From Halonatronum saccharophilum DSM 13868 (GTDB lineage: Bacteria > Bacillota > Halanaerobiia > Halobacteroidales > Halobacteroidaceae): 38,197 nt of DNA. Both the position numbers and the translations under genes were made by a program. Shown in pieces: positions 17,024-25,808 of the stretch; the first letter of the stretch is position 1; every line of letters begins with the position of its first letter. Under the pieces are notes generated by a model. It did no database searches and was not told the origin of the DNA. It worked only from the letters and a program-made list of their open reading frames with translations. The DNA lies in contig NZ_KI912094.1 of assembly GCF_000517025.1 (NCBI RefSeq), forward strand, positions 5,042 through 43,238. Reading direction: 5' to 3'.

Positions 17024-17523
17024 TTAAATATCCTCCTTATTATAGCTTCAATTGGCCCAAATATCTCCTCTTTTAATTCCTCCCCCTCTAACTCCTCCAT
17101 ATCTATCCAGTGAATATAATAATCCTGCTCCTTAGTATCTAGATCTATGGTTAAGGTTCCAGGGGTTAGAGTTATACTATTTGCTAATAAAGTCATAGAC
17201 ATTATCTTAGTCTTCCAATTAAAGTCACTTGAAACTTTAATAATCCCCGTTTTTAAAGGTAGTTTTGGGTGCAAAGTTAGATAAGCTACCCGACAACTTG
17301 ATACAAAGGCTTCCACAATTAAAAAAAGTAGATAAATAATTATAAATACCGACCTTATTATAATTATCCATGCAGTTACATTAGTTGCTTTAGATTTAAT
17401 TACAAAGGTTAAAAGCAAAGATACAATTACACCTACAAACAATGAACTTATTGCTAAATCTCCTGATATAATCAACCAACTAATAAAAAATAAAACAAAA
17501 GTAAATATCTCTTCTTTTCTCAT
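17020..17523 (-). CDS. mrpE: Na+/H+ antiporter subunit MrpE, operon 1 (first gene)
   Basis: This 167-residue protein has N-terminal membrane helices (about 5-70) and a cytoplasmic C-terminal domain with the conserved ANSITLTPGTLTIDL (about 111-125). This defines MnhE/MrpE, which helps assemble and stabilise the complex. It starts at ATG 17523 behind an AGGAGGGG SD and is the first gene of operon 1. The upstream 400 bp hold the heptamer satellite and the operon 2 terminator, so operon 1 should have its own promoter between about 17530 and 17690, but I could not identify a convincing one. Confidence 0.92.
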   Translation of the reverse strand: MRKEEIFTFVLFFISWLIISGDLAISSLFVGVIVSLLLTFVIKSKATNVTAWIIIIRSVFIIIYLLFLIVEAFVSSCRVAYLTLHPKLPLKTGIIKVSSDFNWKTKIMSMTLLANSITLTPGTLTIDLDTKEQDYYIHWIDMEELEGEELKEEIFGPIEAIIRRIFK

Positions 17524-17691
17524 CTCTCCCCTCCTTAATAGTTTTTAATACTAACTTATTGCTAAAACTTCTCTAATAATCCACAAAAACCTTCTTTTAA
17601 AATTATATTCACCAATATCTTAACATACTAACATTACATAAAGATTAATGAATACTTAAAGAAGGATTAAATAAGATTAAAAAGGATTAAC
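17524..17691 (-). promoter_or_regulatory. Upstream region of Mrp operon 1
   Basis: This is the only gap in which an operon 1 promoter can lie, since a terminator closes operon 2 at 17947-17998. It is A/T-rich with the direct repeats AAGGATTAA, but no clean -35/-10 pair was found. Confidence 0.35.
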
Positions 17692-17716
17692 AGTAATAAA
17701 GCAAAGCTTTATTACT
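17692..17716. repeat. TAGTAATAAAG-type hairpin, copy A
   Basis: AGTAATAAAGC-AAA-GCTTTATTACT is a perfect 11-bp stem with a 3-base loop. It is followed by TAATCAGTAATGAGT and the heptamer satellite. The same hairpin recurs at 30163-30187 and 36102-36126. Confidence 0.8.
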
Positions 17717-17774
17717 AGTGATGTGTAATCAGTAATGAGTGACCAGTACAACCCTAAAAACTTAACTCATTTCC

Positions 17775-17949
17775 CATTACTCATTACTCATTACTAATTA
17801 CTCATTACTCATTACTCATTACCCATTACTCATTACCCATTACTCATTACCCATTACCCATTACCCATTACTCATTACTCATTACTCATTACTCATTACT
17901 CATTACTCATTACCCATTACTCATTACTCATTACTCATTACCCATTATA
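17775..17949. repeat. Heptamer satellite (CATTACY) x 24
   Basis: There are twenty-four tandem copies of a 7-bp unit, CATTACT or CATTACC with one AATTACT, followed by a partial CATTATA. They lie between the two Mrp operons and end directly at the operon 2 terminator. Perfect periodicity suggests slippage and copy-number variation between strains. Shorter degenerate copies occur near 7945 and 30130. Confidence 0.95.
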
Positions 17950-17998
17950 ATATAAAAAGAACAGCTAGCCATAGGGCCAACTGTTCTTTTTATATTAT
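17947..17998 (-). terminator. Terminator of Mrp operon 2
   Basis: A perfect 18-bp stem (ATAATATAAAAAGAACAG and its complement) with a 16-base loop lies directly after the last gene of operon 2. The loop contains GGGCCAA. T-rich arms on the minus strand make a strong rho-independent terminator, so the two Mrp operons are transcribed separately. Confidence 0.88.
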
Positions 17999-18001
17999 CC
18001 A

Positions 18002-19558
18002 TTATATAGAAATTTTAATCCAAAAGATGACTAGAGTTGCTACCATCCAAAGGATATACCGACTTAAATCACCATTTTGGACTTGACTAAATAAATTAGC
18101 CAAATAATCTAATCCACCCTTAACCCTTGGATAGAAGTCTCTATCAACTTCTGGGTGAGGGTGAGGTTCTATAATATCATGGGCCAACTTGAAGATAATC
18201 AAAGCCAATAAAATAGGTTGAAGACTGGCCCAAATATAACTTAAAGAAAAGTAACTTACACTTTTAGCACCTAAATCAAAGAATCCTTCTGCTAACTGAG
18301 GCATAATTCCAATAATAATCATTACAAAGGAGACCATCCCCATAGCGATTAACATAGATCTTTTAGGCTTACGTTTAATCTCAACATTACCCTTATCTCT
18401 AAAGAAACCAAAGTACATTACCTTCATAAAGGAAAGTGAGGTTCCTATCCCAGCTATAAATAACCCCCAAATTAGAATAGGATCACTAGTACCACTTTTA
18501 ATCAAAAGCTTACTTATATGACCATTAAGAAAAGGAAATCCAGCAATACCTAAAGACGCAATCACACCATAGAGGGATGTTAAAGGCAACTTCTTAGCCA
18601 AGCCTCCTAAATCAACCAGATCTTCCTTATCAGTAACATAAATAACCGTTCCAATCACCATAAATAACAGACCCTTATATAAAACATTATTAACCAAGTG
18701 CAGTATTCCACCTGCTACCCCCAAAGAGGACCTCACTCCAATTCCAACAATCATATAACCGATCTGACTGACAATATGGTAAGAGAGGAGCTTACGAACC
18801 TCAGTCTGCTTAAGAGCAAAAAGAACACCAATTATAGCAGTTATAACCCCACCATAAGCAAGAAACTCTTCTCCTAATAGACGGTACATACCATAGACAC
18901 CTACTTTGGTAGTATAAGCAGATAAAGCAACACTAGTAATAAAAGACACATTAGCATAGTTTTGTGGCAACCAGGTATGGAGACCAATAAAAGCCAACTT
19001 AATCCCTACAGCCAAGATAAAGAAGGGTAATCCATACTCAACTGTAGTAAGGAGTATACTTCCTGTATTAACATACTGCAACAATATCCCCCAAAGAAGA
19101 CTGACCGCTCCTACCATATGCATAGTAAAGTAATAATAACTTGTTTGGCCTGTAATAGGCTTAGTCTTATCAAAGATTAAAAAGTAAGAACTGATAGTCA
19201 TTAACTCCCAAAAGATATAAAAGGAGAAGAAATCTCCTACAAATAAAAGAGTCAAAGAACTACCAATATATATATAAGTTAAAAAAGAGTATCTCTTATC
19301 AGTCAACAAGAAGGAGTAGACTATAGCAGCTAAAGCAAAGAAAGCAAAGACCAAGCCAATAAGCCTACTTACATCATTAACACTCAAAAGAATAATTTCA
19401 AAATCTAAAAATGAGAATGTTAACCCTTCACCTAAAGGCAAGGTCCAAACCATTACTAAAGCAATTAAGGAGATTAATATAGATAAAAGATCCCTCAACC
19501 TTCCTTTGATAAAGTATAATATCCCAGCACCTAATAGATAAATCATTCCTGGATTCAA
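18002..19558 (-). CDS. Mrp-type antiporter, second NuoL/M-like subunit (MrpD'), operon 2
   Basis: This 518-residue paralogue of the protein at 11779-13335 has the same length. The conserved antiporter residues are Glu118 (FSFYIFWELMTISSY) and Lys187 (AVGIKLAFIGLHTWLPQNY). The start is TTG at 19558, ten bases after GGAGG; the ATG just upstream (GGAGGTTGATG) is in another frame. It is the last gene of operon 2, six bases after mrpD, and a terminator follows its stop. It probably supplies the antiporter half of the missing MrpA. Confidence 0.87.
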   Translation of the reverse strand: MNPGMIYLLGAGILYFIKGRLRDLLSILISLIALVMVWTLPLGEGLTFSFLDFEIILLSVNDVSRLIGLVFAFFALAAIVYSFLLTDKRYSFLTYIYIGSSLTLLFVGDFFSFYIFWELMTISSYFLIFDKTKPITGQTSYYYFTMHMVGAVSLLWGILLQYVNTGSILLTTVEYGLPFFILAVGIKLAFIGLHTWLPQNYANVSFITSVALSAYTTKVGVYGMYRLLGEEFLAYGGVITAIIGVLFALKQTEVRKLLSYHIVSQIGYMIVGIGVRSSLGVAGGILHLVNNVLYKGLLFMVIGTVIYVTDKEDLVDLGGLAKKLPLTSLYGVIASLGIAGFPFLNGHISKLLIKSGTSDPILIWGLFIAGIGTSLSFMKVMYFGFFRDKGNVEIKRKPKRSMLIAMGMVSFVMIIIGIMPQLAEGFFDLGAKSVSYFSLSYIWASLQPILLALIIFKLAHDIIEPHPHPEVDRDFYPRVKGGLDYLANLFSQVQNGDLSRYILWMVATLVIFWIKISI

Positions 19559-19564
19559 GGTTCA

Positions 19565-21031
19565 TCAACCTCCTAACAATAAATTAATATATTCAGTATT
19601 ATTTGATAAAAAGAATGTAGCCTGCTCAATCAAAGACAATAATGGTTGAGGGAAGATTCCTACTAACAAAGAAGAGATAGTCAAAACAAAGATTGGGAAC
19701 TTAAAGGTCCAACTAACTTTTTGAACCTCAATTGCCTCTCCTTTAGAATATAAGACCTTTATTATCCTCAAATAATAGGCCAAAGATATCAAGCTTCCAA
19801 TTAAGACAAAGAAAGCTGCTAGAGAATATCCACCTTCTAAAGATGAATAAAGTATCAACCACTTACTTATAAAACCATTAAAAGGTGGCAATCCAACCAT
19901 AGCCAAAGTAGCCAAAGTAAAAGCAAAAGAAATCTTTGGCATAGCAAAACCTAAACCTTTAATATCTTCTATCTTAGTAACTCCCTTAGTATAAATAAAT
20001 ATTCCAAGAACCAAGAATAAAACACTCTTAATTATTCCATGATTAAAGATATGAAAATTAGCTGCTATAATTCCATTCTCAGTACCTACACCGATACCAA
20101 GCATAATATATCCTATCTGAGCAATACTTGAGTAAGCAAATAACCTCTTTAGATTATCCTGCTTATAAGCTGATATATGTGCCACCAAGAAGGTGATTAC
20201 CCCCCAATAGATTAGTAGCGTACCTATATCTCCATTTATAAAGTCAATCCCATAGAGAGTATAGACTATCCTCATAAAAGCATATAAAGACGTCTTAATT
20301 ACTAAAGCTGAAGATATAGCATTAAAAGGAGTAACAGCTTCAGAATAAGCATCAGGCATCCAAGCATGTAAAGGAACAAGTGCAAATTTAGTTCCAAAGC
20401 CAATAAAGAAAAATACAAAGATTGTTTGTCTAATTGCAAAAGGTACTTCCATAAAGTTAGCTGCTACATGGGCCAAATTCAAAGCGCCAGTTGTTTGATA
20501 GGTCAAAATTATTGCTAACAAGACAAAAGTACCACTTATAGAACCCATAACCAAATATTTAAAGGCGCCTTCAAAGCAATCACCCTCATCCTTAATGGCG
20601 ACTAAAGCATAAGAGGTCACAGAAACAATTTCAAAGAAGACATAAAGATTAAATAAATCCCCCGTCAATACCATCCCCATCATTCCAGCAATAAGAAGAT
20701 TTAATATAATATAATACTTCAATTTGTGCCTTTTAATATAGTATAAAGAATATATTAATACCAAAAAAGAGATTATACTAATTAATAAAGCCATCATCAA
20801 CGAAAGTGAGTCAATAACTAAGTTAATACCTAAAAAAGAGTCCCATTCTCCCAACTTATAGATAATAGGCTCTTCTAAAACTCTCCTAGCTACTTTACCT
20901 ACTAAAAAAATATGCACAGCTGCACTAGTTAAAGCTATAGACCTTATTAGATTTTTTGAAAATAAATTTGCTAAACCCAAAACAAAGGCTGTTAGCAATG
21001 GTAAAACAATTAACATAATAGGTGTATTCAT
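19565..21031 (-). CDS. mrpD: Na+/H+ antiporter subunit MrpD, operon 2
   Basis: This NuoN/M-like antiporter subunit has Glu (NLYVFFEIVSVTSYA) and Lys (GFGTKFALVPLHAWMP) at the proton-transfer positions. I choose ATG 21031 (488 residues): it lies six bases after GGAGG, whereas the longer TTG start at 21037 overlaps the SD spacing. It is clearly paralogous to 13340-14812 over its full length, with nearly identical motif strings such as GMVLTGDLFNLYVFFE. It pairs with MrpC, encoded 115-120 bp upstream. Confidence 0.91.
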   Translation of the reverse strand: MNTPIMLIVLPLLTAFVLGLANLFSKNLIRSIALTSAAVHIFLVGKVARRVLEEPIIYKLGEWDSFLGINLVIDSLSLMMALLISIISFLVLIYSLYYIKRHKLKYYIILNLLIAGMMGMVLTGDLFNLYVFFEIVSVTSYALVAIKDEGDCFEGAFKYLVMGSISGTFVLLAIILTYQTTGALNLAHVAANFMEVPFAIRQTIFVFFFIGFGTKFALVPLHAWMPDAYSEAVTPFNAISSALVIKTSLYAFMRIVYTLYGIDFINGDIGTLLIYWGVITFLVAHISAYKQDNLKRLFAYSSIAQIGYIMLGIGVGTENGIIAANFHIFNHGIIKSVLFLVLGIFIYTKGVTKIEDIKGLGFAMPKISFAFTLATLAMVGLPPFNGFISKWLILYSSLEGGYSLAAFFVLIGSLISLAYYLRIIKVLYSKGEAIEVQKVSWTFKFPIFVLTISSLLVGIFPQPLLSLIEQATFFLSNNTEYINLLLGG

Positions 21032-21152
21032 AGTCAACCTCCAAATCTATTGACATTTATTCATTATATTCTAGGTGAAATTAAATTCAAGTCTAAAATT
21101 AAGATCAAGTAAGATCAATCATACATAAGCTCAAACTTAAACTCAAATTCAA

Positions 21153-21488
21153 TTAACCTCTTAAATTTCTAATCTCTCTAACATCTAAGGTATGGTGCTT
21201 ACTGAAGATCTTAATAATCAAAGCCAACATCATAGCAGTGGTACTAGCACCAATAACAATTGCTGTTAAAGCCAAAGCTTGTGGTATTGGATCTACAACA
21301 AGTTCATAACCTTTATCCAAAATAGGTGCAGAACCACCTGGCTTGTAACTTAAAGCAACCAATAATAATATTACTGCAGATTCTATAATATTAATTCCAA
21401 TTACCATCTTAATTAAGTTAGTCTTAGTCAAAATTGTATAGAATCCAATACAGATTAAAATTCCAACAACAGCATAGATAGAATTCAC
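21153..21488 (-). CDS. mrpC: Na+/H+ antiporter subunit MrpC, operon 2
   Basis: This 111-residue NuoK-like subunit has three helices and the conserved VVDPIPQALALTAIVIGAS segment, identical to that of operon 1. It starts one base after mrpB. The 115-bp gap to mrpD that follows is AT-rich, with no insertion, unlike the equivalent gap in operon 1. Confidence 0.93.
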   Translation of the reverse strand: MNSIYAVVGILICIGFYTILTKTNLIKMVIGINIIESAVILLLVALSYKPGGSAPILDKGYELVVDPIPQALALTAIVIGASTTAMMLALIIKIFSKHHTLDVREIRNLRG

Positions 21489-21489
21489 T

Positions 21490-22179
21490 TTACTCCTCCT
21501 TTATCAAGCTAGTAAACATAATAGAAAGTCCAGCTGCTACCTTTAAACCGGTCATAAAATTAATATAAGGAATTAGACCTGAACTCGTCAGCTCTCCTGG
21601 AATACCAAGATCAAATCCAGCTTGACCATTGGCTAAAAACGCACCACCAGCAAAAATACCAAATAAACCAAAGATCACAAAACCTATTGCTCCAAAAGAC
21701 TCTAAAAGAGATTTAACCCTTGGTCTAACCTGACGGTCTGAATAGCTAATTCCAAAGGTGATTGTTGTTAAGATCACTATCGAAGCCAAGACCACTCCAC
21801 CAGTAAATCCTCCTCCAGGTGACAAGTGACCATAAAAAATCAGATACATCCCAATAACAAAAAGGAAAGGTAAAATAAAACTGATACTTTGTTGAACAAT
21901 CACAGAAAATCTAGCAGATAACATATGTACCTTTTGCTTAGGAACTAAGAATGCTAAGGTACAAGCTGCTGCAAAGATAACTGTAGCTTCTCCTAGGGTA
22001 TCAAAACCCCGATAATCAAACAAAATAGCTGTAATTAAATTTATAGCTCCTGTATCTACAACACCACTACTAATATAATAATCACTTAACTCTTTAGCAC
22101 CCTCTGGCATTGTAAAAAAGGTTGTTAGTAATATTCCACCTAAGAGAAAGACAGTGATTGAACTTATTAATTTTCTCAT
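21490..22179 (-). CDS. mrpB: MbhE-MrpB fusion subunit of Mrp antiporter, operon 2
   Basis: This 229-residue membrane protein has an MbhE-like module (about 35-85, GAINLITAILFDYRGFDTLG) followed by a MnhB domain with YGHLSPGGGFTGGVV. Length and architecture are the same as 15511-16200. The ATG overlaps the mbhD-like stop by four bases. It belongs to the Na+-translocating part of the complex. Confidence 0.88.
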   Translation of the reverse strand: MRKLISSITVFLLGGILLTTFFTMPEGAKELSDYYISSGVVDTGAINLITAILFDYRGFDTLGEATVIFAAACTLAFLVPKQKVHMLSARFSVIVQQSISFILPFLFVIGMYLIFYGHLSPGGGFTGGVVLASIVILTTITFGISYSDRQVRPRVKSLLESFGAIGFVIFGLFGIFAGGAFLANGQAGFDLGIPGELTSSGLIPYINFMTGLKVAAGLSIMFTSLIKEE

Positions 22180-22415
22180 TTAACTCCCTCCAACTTATTT
22201 AAGGTGATTACGAAGAATCCAGTGGTAATACCTGTCGCAACTACTGCTTCGACCAGTGCCACATCTGGAGCCTGTAAAACTATAAAAATAATCACAAAAG
22301 AAGCACTAAATACAGACATCGCAATTACTGAATTTAATAAATTCTTAGTTGAAACAGCAAAAATTGCTATAAGAACAGAAAATACTAATAATACATGTAA
22401 GATAATACCCATCAT
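22176..22415 (-). CDS. MbhD-like (DUF4040) subunit of Mrp antiporter, operon 2
   Basis: This 79-residue hydrophobic protein carries the DUF4040 motif LQAPDVALVEAVVATGITTG. It has four-base overlaps with mrpG upstream and mrpB downstream, so the three are translated as a coupled block. It is equivalent to the MbhD module of canonical MrpA. Confidence 0.88.
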   Translation of the reverse strand: MMGIILHVLLVFSVLIAIFAVSTKNLLNSVIAMSVFSASFVIIFIVLQAPDVALVEAVVATGITTGFFVITLNKLEGVK

Positions 22416-22747
22416 CTCTCCTCCTTTTCACTTAATTCATCTCTAACTATATTTCTAGGCTTAACCCCAATCCCATAAGCCACCTTAGCAATAGCATGAG
22501 CTGTAACAGGATTAGTAATAATCAAAAAAGCAATTAATAATAATAATCTTAGAGTAATAAATAACTCCCATTTAAAAATCATAATTCCGATTAAAATGGA
22601 GATAGTTCCACCAGTCAACGTCTTAGAAGAAGCATGAAGCCTTGTATAAAAATCCGGAAATCTAATCATCGCAAGGGCAGAAATCAAACATAATATAGAT
22701 CCTGTAATAATAAAGTAATATCCAATAATATCAAATAAAAGTTTAAT
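22412..22747 (-). CDS. mrpG: Na+/H+ antiporter subunit MrpG, operon 2 (probable AUU start)
   Basis: This MrpG subunit has the core MIRFPDFYTRLHASSKTLTG and LIITNPVTAHAIAKVAY. I place the start at ATT 22747 (111 residues, I/M-KLLFDIIGYYF). It follows GGGAGG and a run of G with 8-base spacing from GGAGG and overlaps the mrpF stop (CATTAA). A TTG at 22774 would add nine residues but has no SD. The C-terminal tail (…RDELSEKEER) is acidic. The layout matches operon 1, which supports the unusual start. Confidence 0.84.
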   Translation of the reverse strand: MKLLFDIIGYYFIITGSILCLISALAMIRFPDFYTRLHASSKTLTGGTISILIGIMIFKWELFITLRLLLLIAFLIITNPVTAHAIAKVAYGIGVKPRNIVRDELSEKEER

Positions 22748-23006
22748 GACCCCCCCCTCCCTTCTTCTCACCAAAATATTTGGCCATAACTAAAACATCA
22801 ATAAACAATAAAACACCAAAGACCAAAGCTACATCGATAAATATATACCTTTCATAGTAAAGACTTAACAAAACCAGTATCAATAAAAACATTATACCTA
22901 TTGAATCAGCTGCAACTATCCTATCAAAGACCGTTGGCCCTTTAACTACTCTATAAGCCGTTATTAAGATAGAGATTACAATAACTACTATAAGTGATTC
23001 AATCAT
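22743..23006 (-). CDS. mrpF: Na+/H+ antiporter subunit MrpF, operon 2
   Basis: This 87-residue protein has three helices and the motif GPTVFDRIVAADSIGI, then FIDVALVFGVLLFID. The ATG overlaps the mrpE stop. The C-terminus (EKKGGGGH) is encoded by the G-rich tract that doubles as the mrpG ribosome-binding site, which explains its odd glycine run. Confidence 0.93.
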   Translation of the reverse strand: MIESLIVVIVISILITAYRVVKGPTVFDRIVAADSIGIMFLLILVLLSLYYERYIFIDVALVFGVLLFIDVLVMAKYFGEKKGGGGH

Positions 23007-23548
23007 CTAAAGACCCTCCTAATCGCTCTCTCTAAATCACCAAAAAGCTCTTCTCTTAAGTGATCTCTATCACTATCTTCAATATGATCTAGACAGTGAA
23101 TATAAAAGAACTTATTCTCCACATCAAGATCTACCGTTAAAGTACCTGGCGTTAGAGTTATTGTATTTGCTAATATAGTCATAGTTACCAGTTTATTTTC
23201 ATCTTCTAAATTAGTTGGAACCTTTAAAATACTAGACTTAAAAGGTAACTTGGGATGAACTGTTAAATAAGCAACTATATAACTTGCTATCAAAGCTTCT
23301 TTAGCCAAAACTATCAAATACCAAAAAAAAGCTAAAAAGTGGACAGTGATCTTTTTCGATAACTCTCTAGTAAAGTAACTATGCATAATAAAGACAGCTA
23401 AAAATGATATAAATAGCCCTAATACTAAAGATGAAGGAGAAAAATCTCCCGATGAAATTATCCAAGTAGTAAATAATAATAAAATAGTAAATAAATCTTC
23501 AGGATGCCCAACTGGAGACATCTCAAGTAAGTCTTTAATTTTTTTCAT
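23003..23548 (-). CDS. mrpE: Na+/H+ antiporter subunit MrpE, operon 2 (first gene)
   Basis: This 181-residue protein has a MnhE domain with ANTITLTPGTLTVDL (about 131-145). It carries about 14 extra N-terminal residues compared with the operon 1 copy (MKKIKDLLEMSPVGHPEDLF). An SD GAGGTG precedes ATG 23548. It opens operon 2; the upstream gap contains a 38-bp palindrome and the terminator of the two-component operon. Confidence 0.92.
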   Translation of the reverse strand: MKKIKDLLEMSPVGHPEDLFTILLLFTTWIISSGDFSPSSLVLGLFISFLAVFIMHSYFTRELSKKITVHFLAFFWYLIVLAKEALIASYIVAYLTVHPKLPFKSSILKVPTNLEDENKLVTMTILANTITLTPGTLTVDLDVENKFFYIHCLDHIEDSDRDHLREELFGDLERAIRRVFR

Positions 23549-23830
23549 TAAATCACCTCTAATCTTATTTTCATCTAAGTCAACACTTTATTATTCCTAT
23601 CTAACTTCTTCTATTTATAATTAAAATCTAAAAGATTAAATTTTTCTTAAGAAAAATTTAATCTTTTTAAGCAAAAAAATAAATCTTATTCAATATTAAA
23701 CCCTCTTATAATATTAGCAGAGGAGAACAAATATAATGATATCACTTATGTTATAATTTTTCAAGGACTTCTTACAGAAATGTTAATAAAATTAATAGTC
23801 TTGTAATGATAACCAATTTTAATTTTTAAT
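23549..23830. promoter_or_regulatory. Upstream region of Mrp operon 2, with a 38-bp perfect palindrome
   Basis: The palindrome at 23630-23667 (19-bp arms, AAAAGATTAAATTTTTCTT and complement) lies about 80 bp upstream of the mrpE start and about 165 bp beyond the two-component terminator. It could be an operator, a 5'-leader hairpin, or a second terminator for read-through. No strong -35/-10 pair was found; GTGTTGACTTAG near 23578 is the best -35-like match. Confidence 0.5.
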
Positions 23831-23859
23831 AACAAAAAATTGGCCTCAAGAGGCCAATT
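23831..23859 (-). terminator. Terminator of the two-component operon
   Basis: AATTGGCCTC-AA-GAGGCCAATT is a perfect 10-bp stem (23838-23859) followed on the minus strand by TTTTTTG. It sits 26 bp after the histidine kinase stop. Confidence 0.92.
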
Positions 23860-23884
23860 AAGTTAAATTATTAAATTTAAAACC

Positions 23885-25015
23885 CTACTTAAAAGAGTTC
23901 TTCTCTAAATTTCCCTTAGGAAGGATGAAAGAAAATTCACTCCCTCTACCTTCTTCACTATCTACCCAAATCTCTCCCCCATGGATATTAACAATTTCTT
24001 TAGCAATAGCAAGACCTAAACCAGACCCTTTATCTTGTCTATTTCTTGATTTATCAACCCTATAAAACCTTTCAAAAATTCTATCTTGATCTTCAATAGG
24101 AATTCCAATACCATTATCTATAATATCAATCTGAATATAATCTTTTCGGGCCAATATCTCAACCCTAATCTTCCCACCCTCTGGTGTATACTTAATAGAA
24201 TTATTAATTAAATTTGCAATCACCTGATATATCTTCGTTGGATCACCAACAACAAGACTATCCTTATTACTTTGAGGAGCATCTATAGTTATTTCGATAC
24301 CTTTCTCCTCAAGCCTTAACTCCACTGTCTTTAAAAAATTACACACTAACTGAACAAGATTTATTTTCTCCATTGACATCCTAACTTCTCCAGCTTCAAA
24401 CTCTGACAACCTGGCTAATTGGTCTATTAAAATTCTAATGTTATTGGCCTCTTCTATAATTGTCTTCAGATATCTTTTCTCTACCTCTTCATCTTCTAAT
24501 ACACCATCTAAGATAGACTCTGAAAAAAGCTGAATAGTTGCCAAAGGTGTCTTAAGATCATGGGATATATTGGTTACCAAATCCCTTCTAGCCTGCTCTA
24601 TCTTCTTTTGTTTCTTAAAAGCTTCATTCAATTTATAATTCATAACATTAAAAGCATCAGCTAATTGTAGCAATTCACTTTGAACATTTACCGAAACTTT
24701 ACCTTCATCAAATTTCCCCTTAGCAATTTTATTAGCTGCTGCTGTTAGCTCATCGATAGCTTGTGTAACAGGTTGAGATATATAATAATCTATTAATACT
24801 GAAAAAAGACCTGCTACAACTGTCAATAGGGAGAATGTAATAAGTCTAATCTCCTTTCCAACTAAGATATAACTAGAAATAATTATAATAGAGGCAATTA
24901 TATTACCTAAAAGAAAGGTAGCTAAGAGTTTATACCTAAACTTCTTAAATAGTATCCTTCTAATAGTTAATCTAATCTGTTTTATTTTATTTATTAGCTT
25001 CAAATTTATATCCAA
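23885..25015 (-). CDS. PhoR/ResE-like sensor histidine kinase
   Basis: This 376-residue membrane sensor kinase has two helices (about 30-50 and 57-78) separated by almost no extracytoplasmic loop, HAMP (about 80-132), HisKA with NISHDLKTPLATIQ, and HATPase with LINNSIKYTPEGG, DNGIGI and GSGLGLAIAKEI. With so little external sequence it probably senses a membrane or intracellular cue. It overlaps the regulator gene by 29 bases. The nominal start is TTG at 25015, but an in-frame TTG at 25003 sits better behind the purines and may be the true start. It lies immediately upstream of Mrp operon 2, so control of ion homeostasis is a reasonable but unproven guess. Confidence 0.93.
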   Translation of the reverse strand: MDINLKLINKIKQIRLTIRRILFKKFRYKLLATFLLGNIIASIIIISSYILVGKEIRLITFSLLTVVAGLFSVLIDYYISQPVTQAIDELTAAANKIAKGKFDEGKVSVNVQSELLQLADAFNVMNYKLNEAFKKQKKIEQARRDLVTNISHDLKTPLATIQLFSESILDGVLEDEEVEKRYLKTIIEEANNIRILIDQLARLSEFEAGEVRMSMEKINLVQLVCNFLKTVELRLEEKGIEITIDAPQSNKDSLVVGDPTKIYQVIANLINNSIKYTPEGGKIRVEILARKDYIQIDIIDNGIGIPIEDQDRIFERFYRVDKSRNRQDKGSGLGLAIAKEIVNIHGGEIWVDSEEGRGSEFSFILPKGNLEKNSFK

Positions 25016-25703
25016 CTCCCCAAACTGTCTTTATATAATTAGGATTGCTTGGATCCTCTTCAATTTTCTCACGCAATCTTCTGATATGAACAGTAATGGT
25101 ATCTGCTCCACCTACAAAATTATCTCCCCAGATTTCCTCTAATAATTGATAGCGAGAAAAAACCTGATTAGGGTGAGAAGCTAAATACCATAAAAGATCA
25201 AACTCTTTTCCAGTTAATTCAATATTCTTATTATCCTTTCTTATAATCTTTTCTTTATTATCAATCTCTATACCATCAAATGAAACTTTGCTACTATGAA
25301 GATTCATATTCTGTTTTTGGAAGTTGATTCTCTTTAACGCAGCTTTAATCTTAGCTACCAATACCTTAGAGCTAAAGGGCTTTGTAACATAACTGTCAGC
25401 TCCCATTGCATAACCTACCATCTTATCAACCTCATCAGCCTTAGCTGTTAACATAATTATATAAACAGAGCTTTCACCCCTTAATATTCTACAAACTTCT
25501 AAACCATCTAACTTAGGTAACATCAGATCAAGAACAATCAAATCTGGCTTCTCCTGACGAGCCAACTTTAAAGCTGCCTCTCCATCGGTAGCCGTTAGAA
25601 CATCTAACCCTTCCTGCTCTAAATACCTCTTTATTCCTTCAATAATATTAACTTCATCATCTACTAATAATACTTTGCCTGCTTTTGAATTCTTCGATAT
25701 CAT
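24987..25703 (-). CDS. OmpR/PhoB-family response regulator
   Basis: This 238-residue DNA-binding regulator has a receiver domain (about 8-122) with acidic pocket VDDE, phosphoacceptor Asp in LIVLDLMLPKLDG, and the conserved Lys in YVTKPFSSKVL. The winged-helix trans_reg_C domain (about 140-235) contains ELTGKEFDLLWYLASHPNQV and the RRLREKIEEDP…VWGVGYKF ending. It is phosphorylated by the kinase encoded next. A GGGGG SD precedes the ATG. Target genes are unknown; the adjacent Mrp operon and the Cys-rich mini-protein are the nearest candidates. Confidence 0.95.
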   Translation of the reverse strand: MISKNSKAGKVLLVDDEVNIIEGIKRYLEQEGLDVLTATDGEAALKLARQEKPDLIVLDLMLPKLDGLEVCRILRGESSVYIIMLTAKADEVDKMVGYAMGADSYVTKPFSSKVLVAKIKAALKRINFQKQNMNLHSSKVSFDGIEIDNKEKIIRKDNKNIELTGKEFDLLWYLASHPNQVFSRYQLLEEIWGDNFVGGADTITVHIRRLREKIEEDPSNPNYIKTVWGVGYKFEANK

Positions 25704-25808
25704 CGCATCCCCCTTGTATAAATATATAGATATAAAAATAACAATACTTAACTTATTTATTATAATACTTCTATCTTAAAAAGCATTTCCCCTTTAATTT
25801 ATTTTAAA

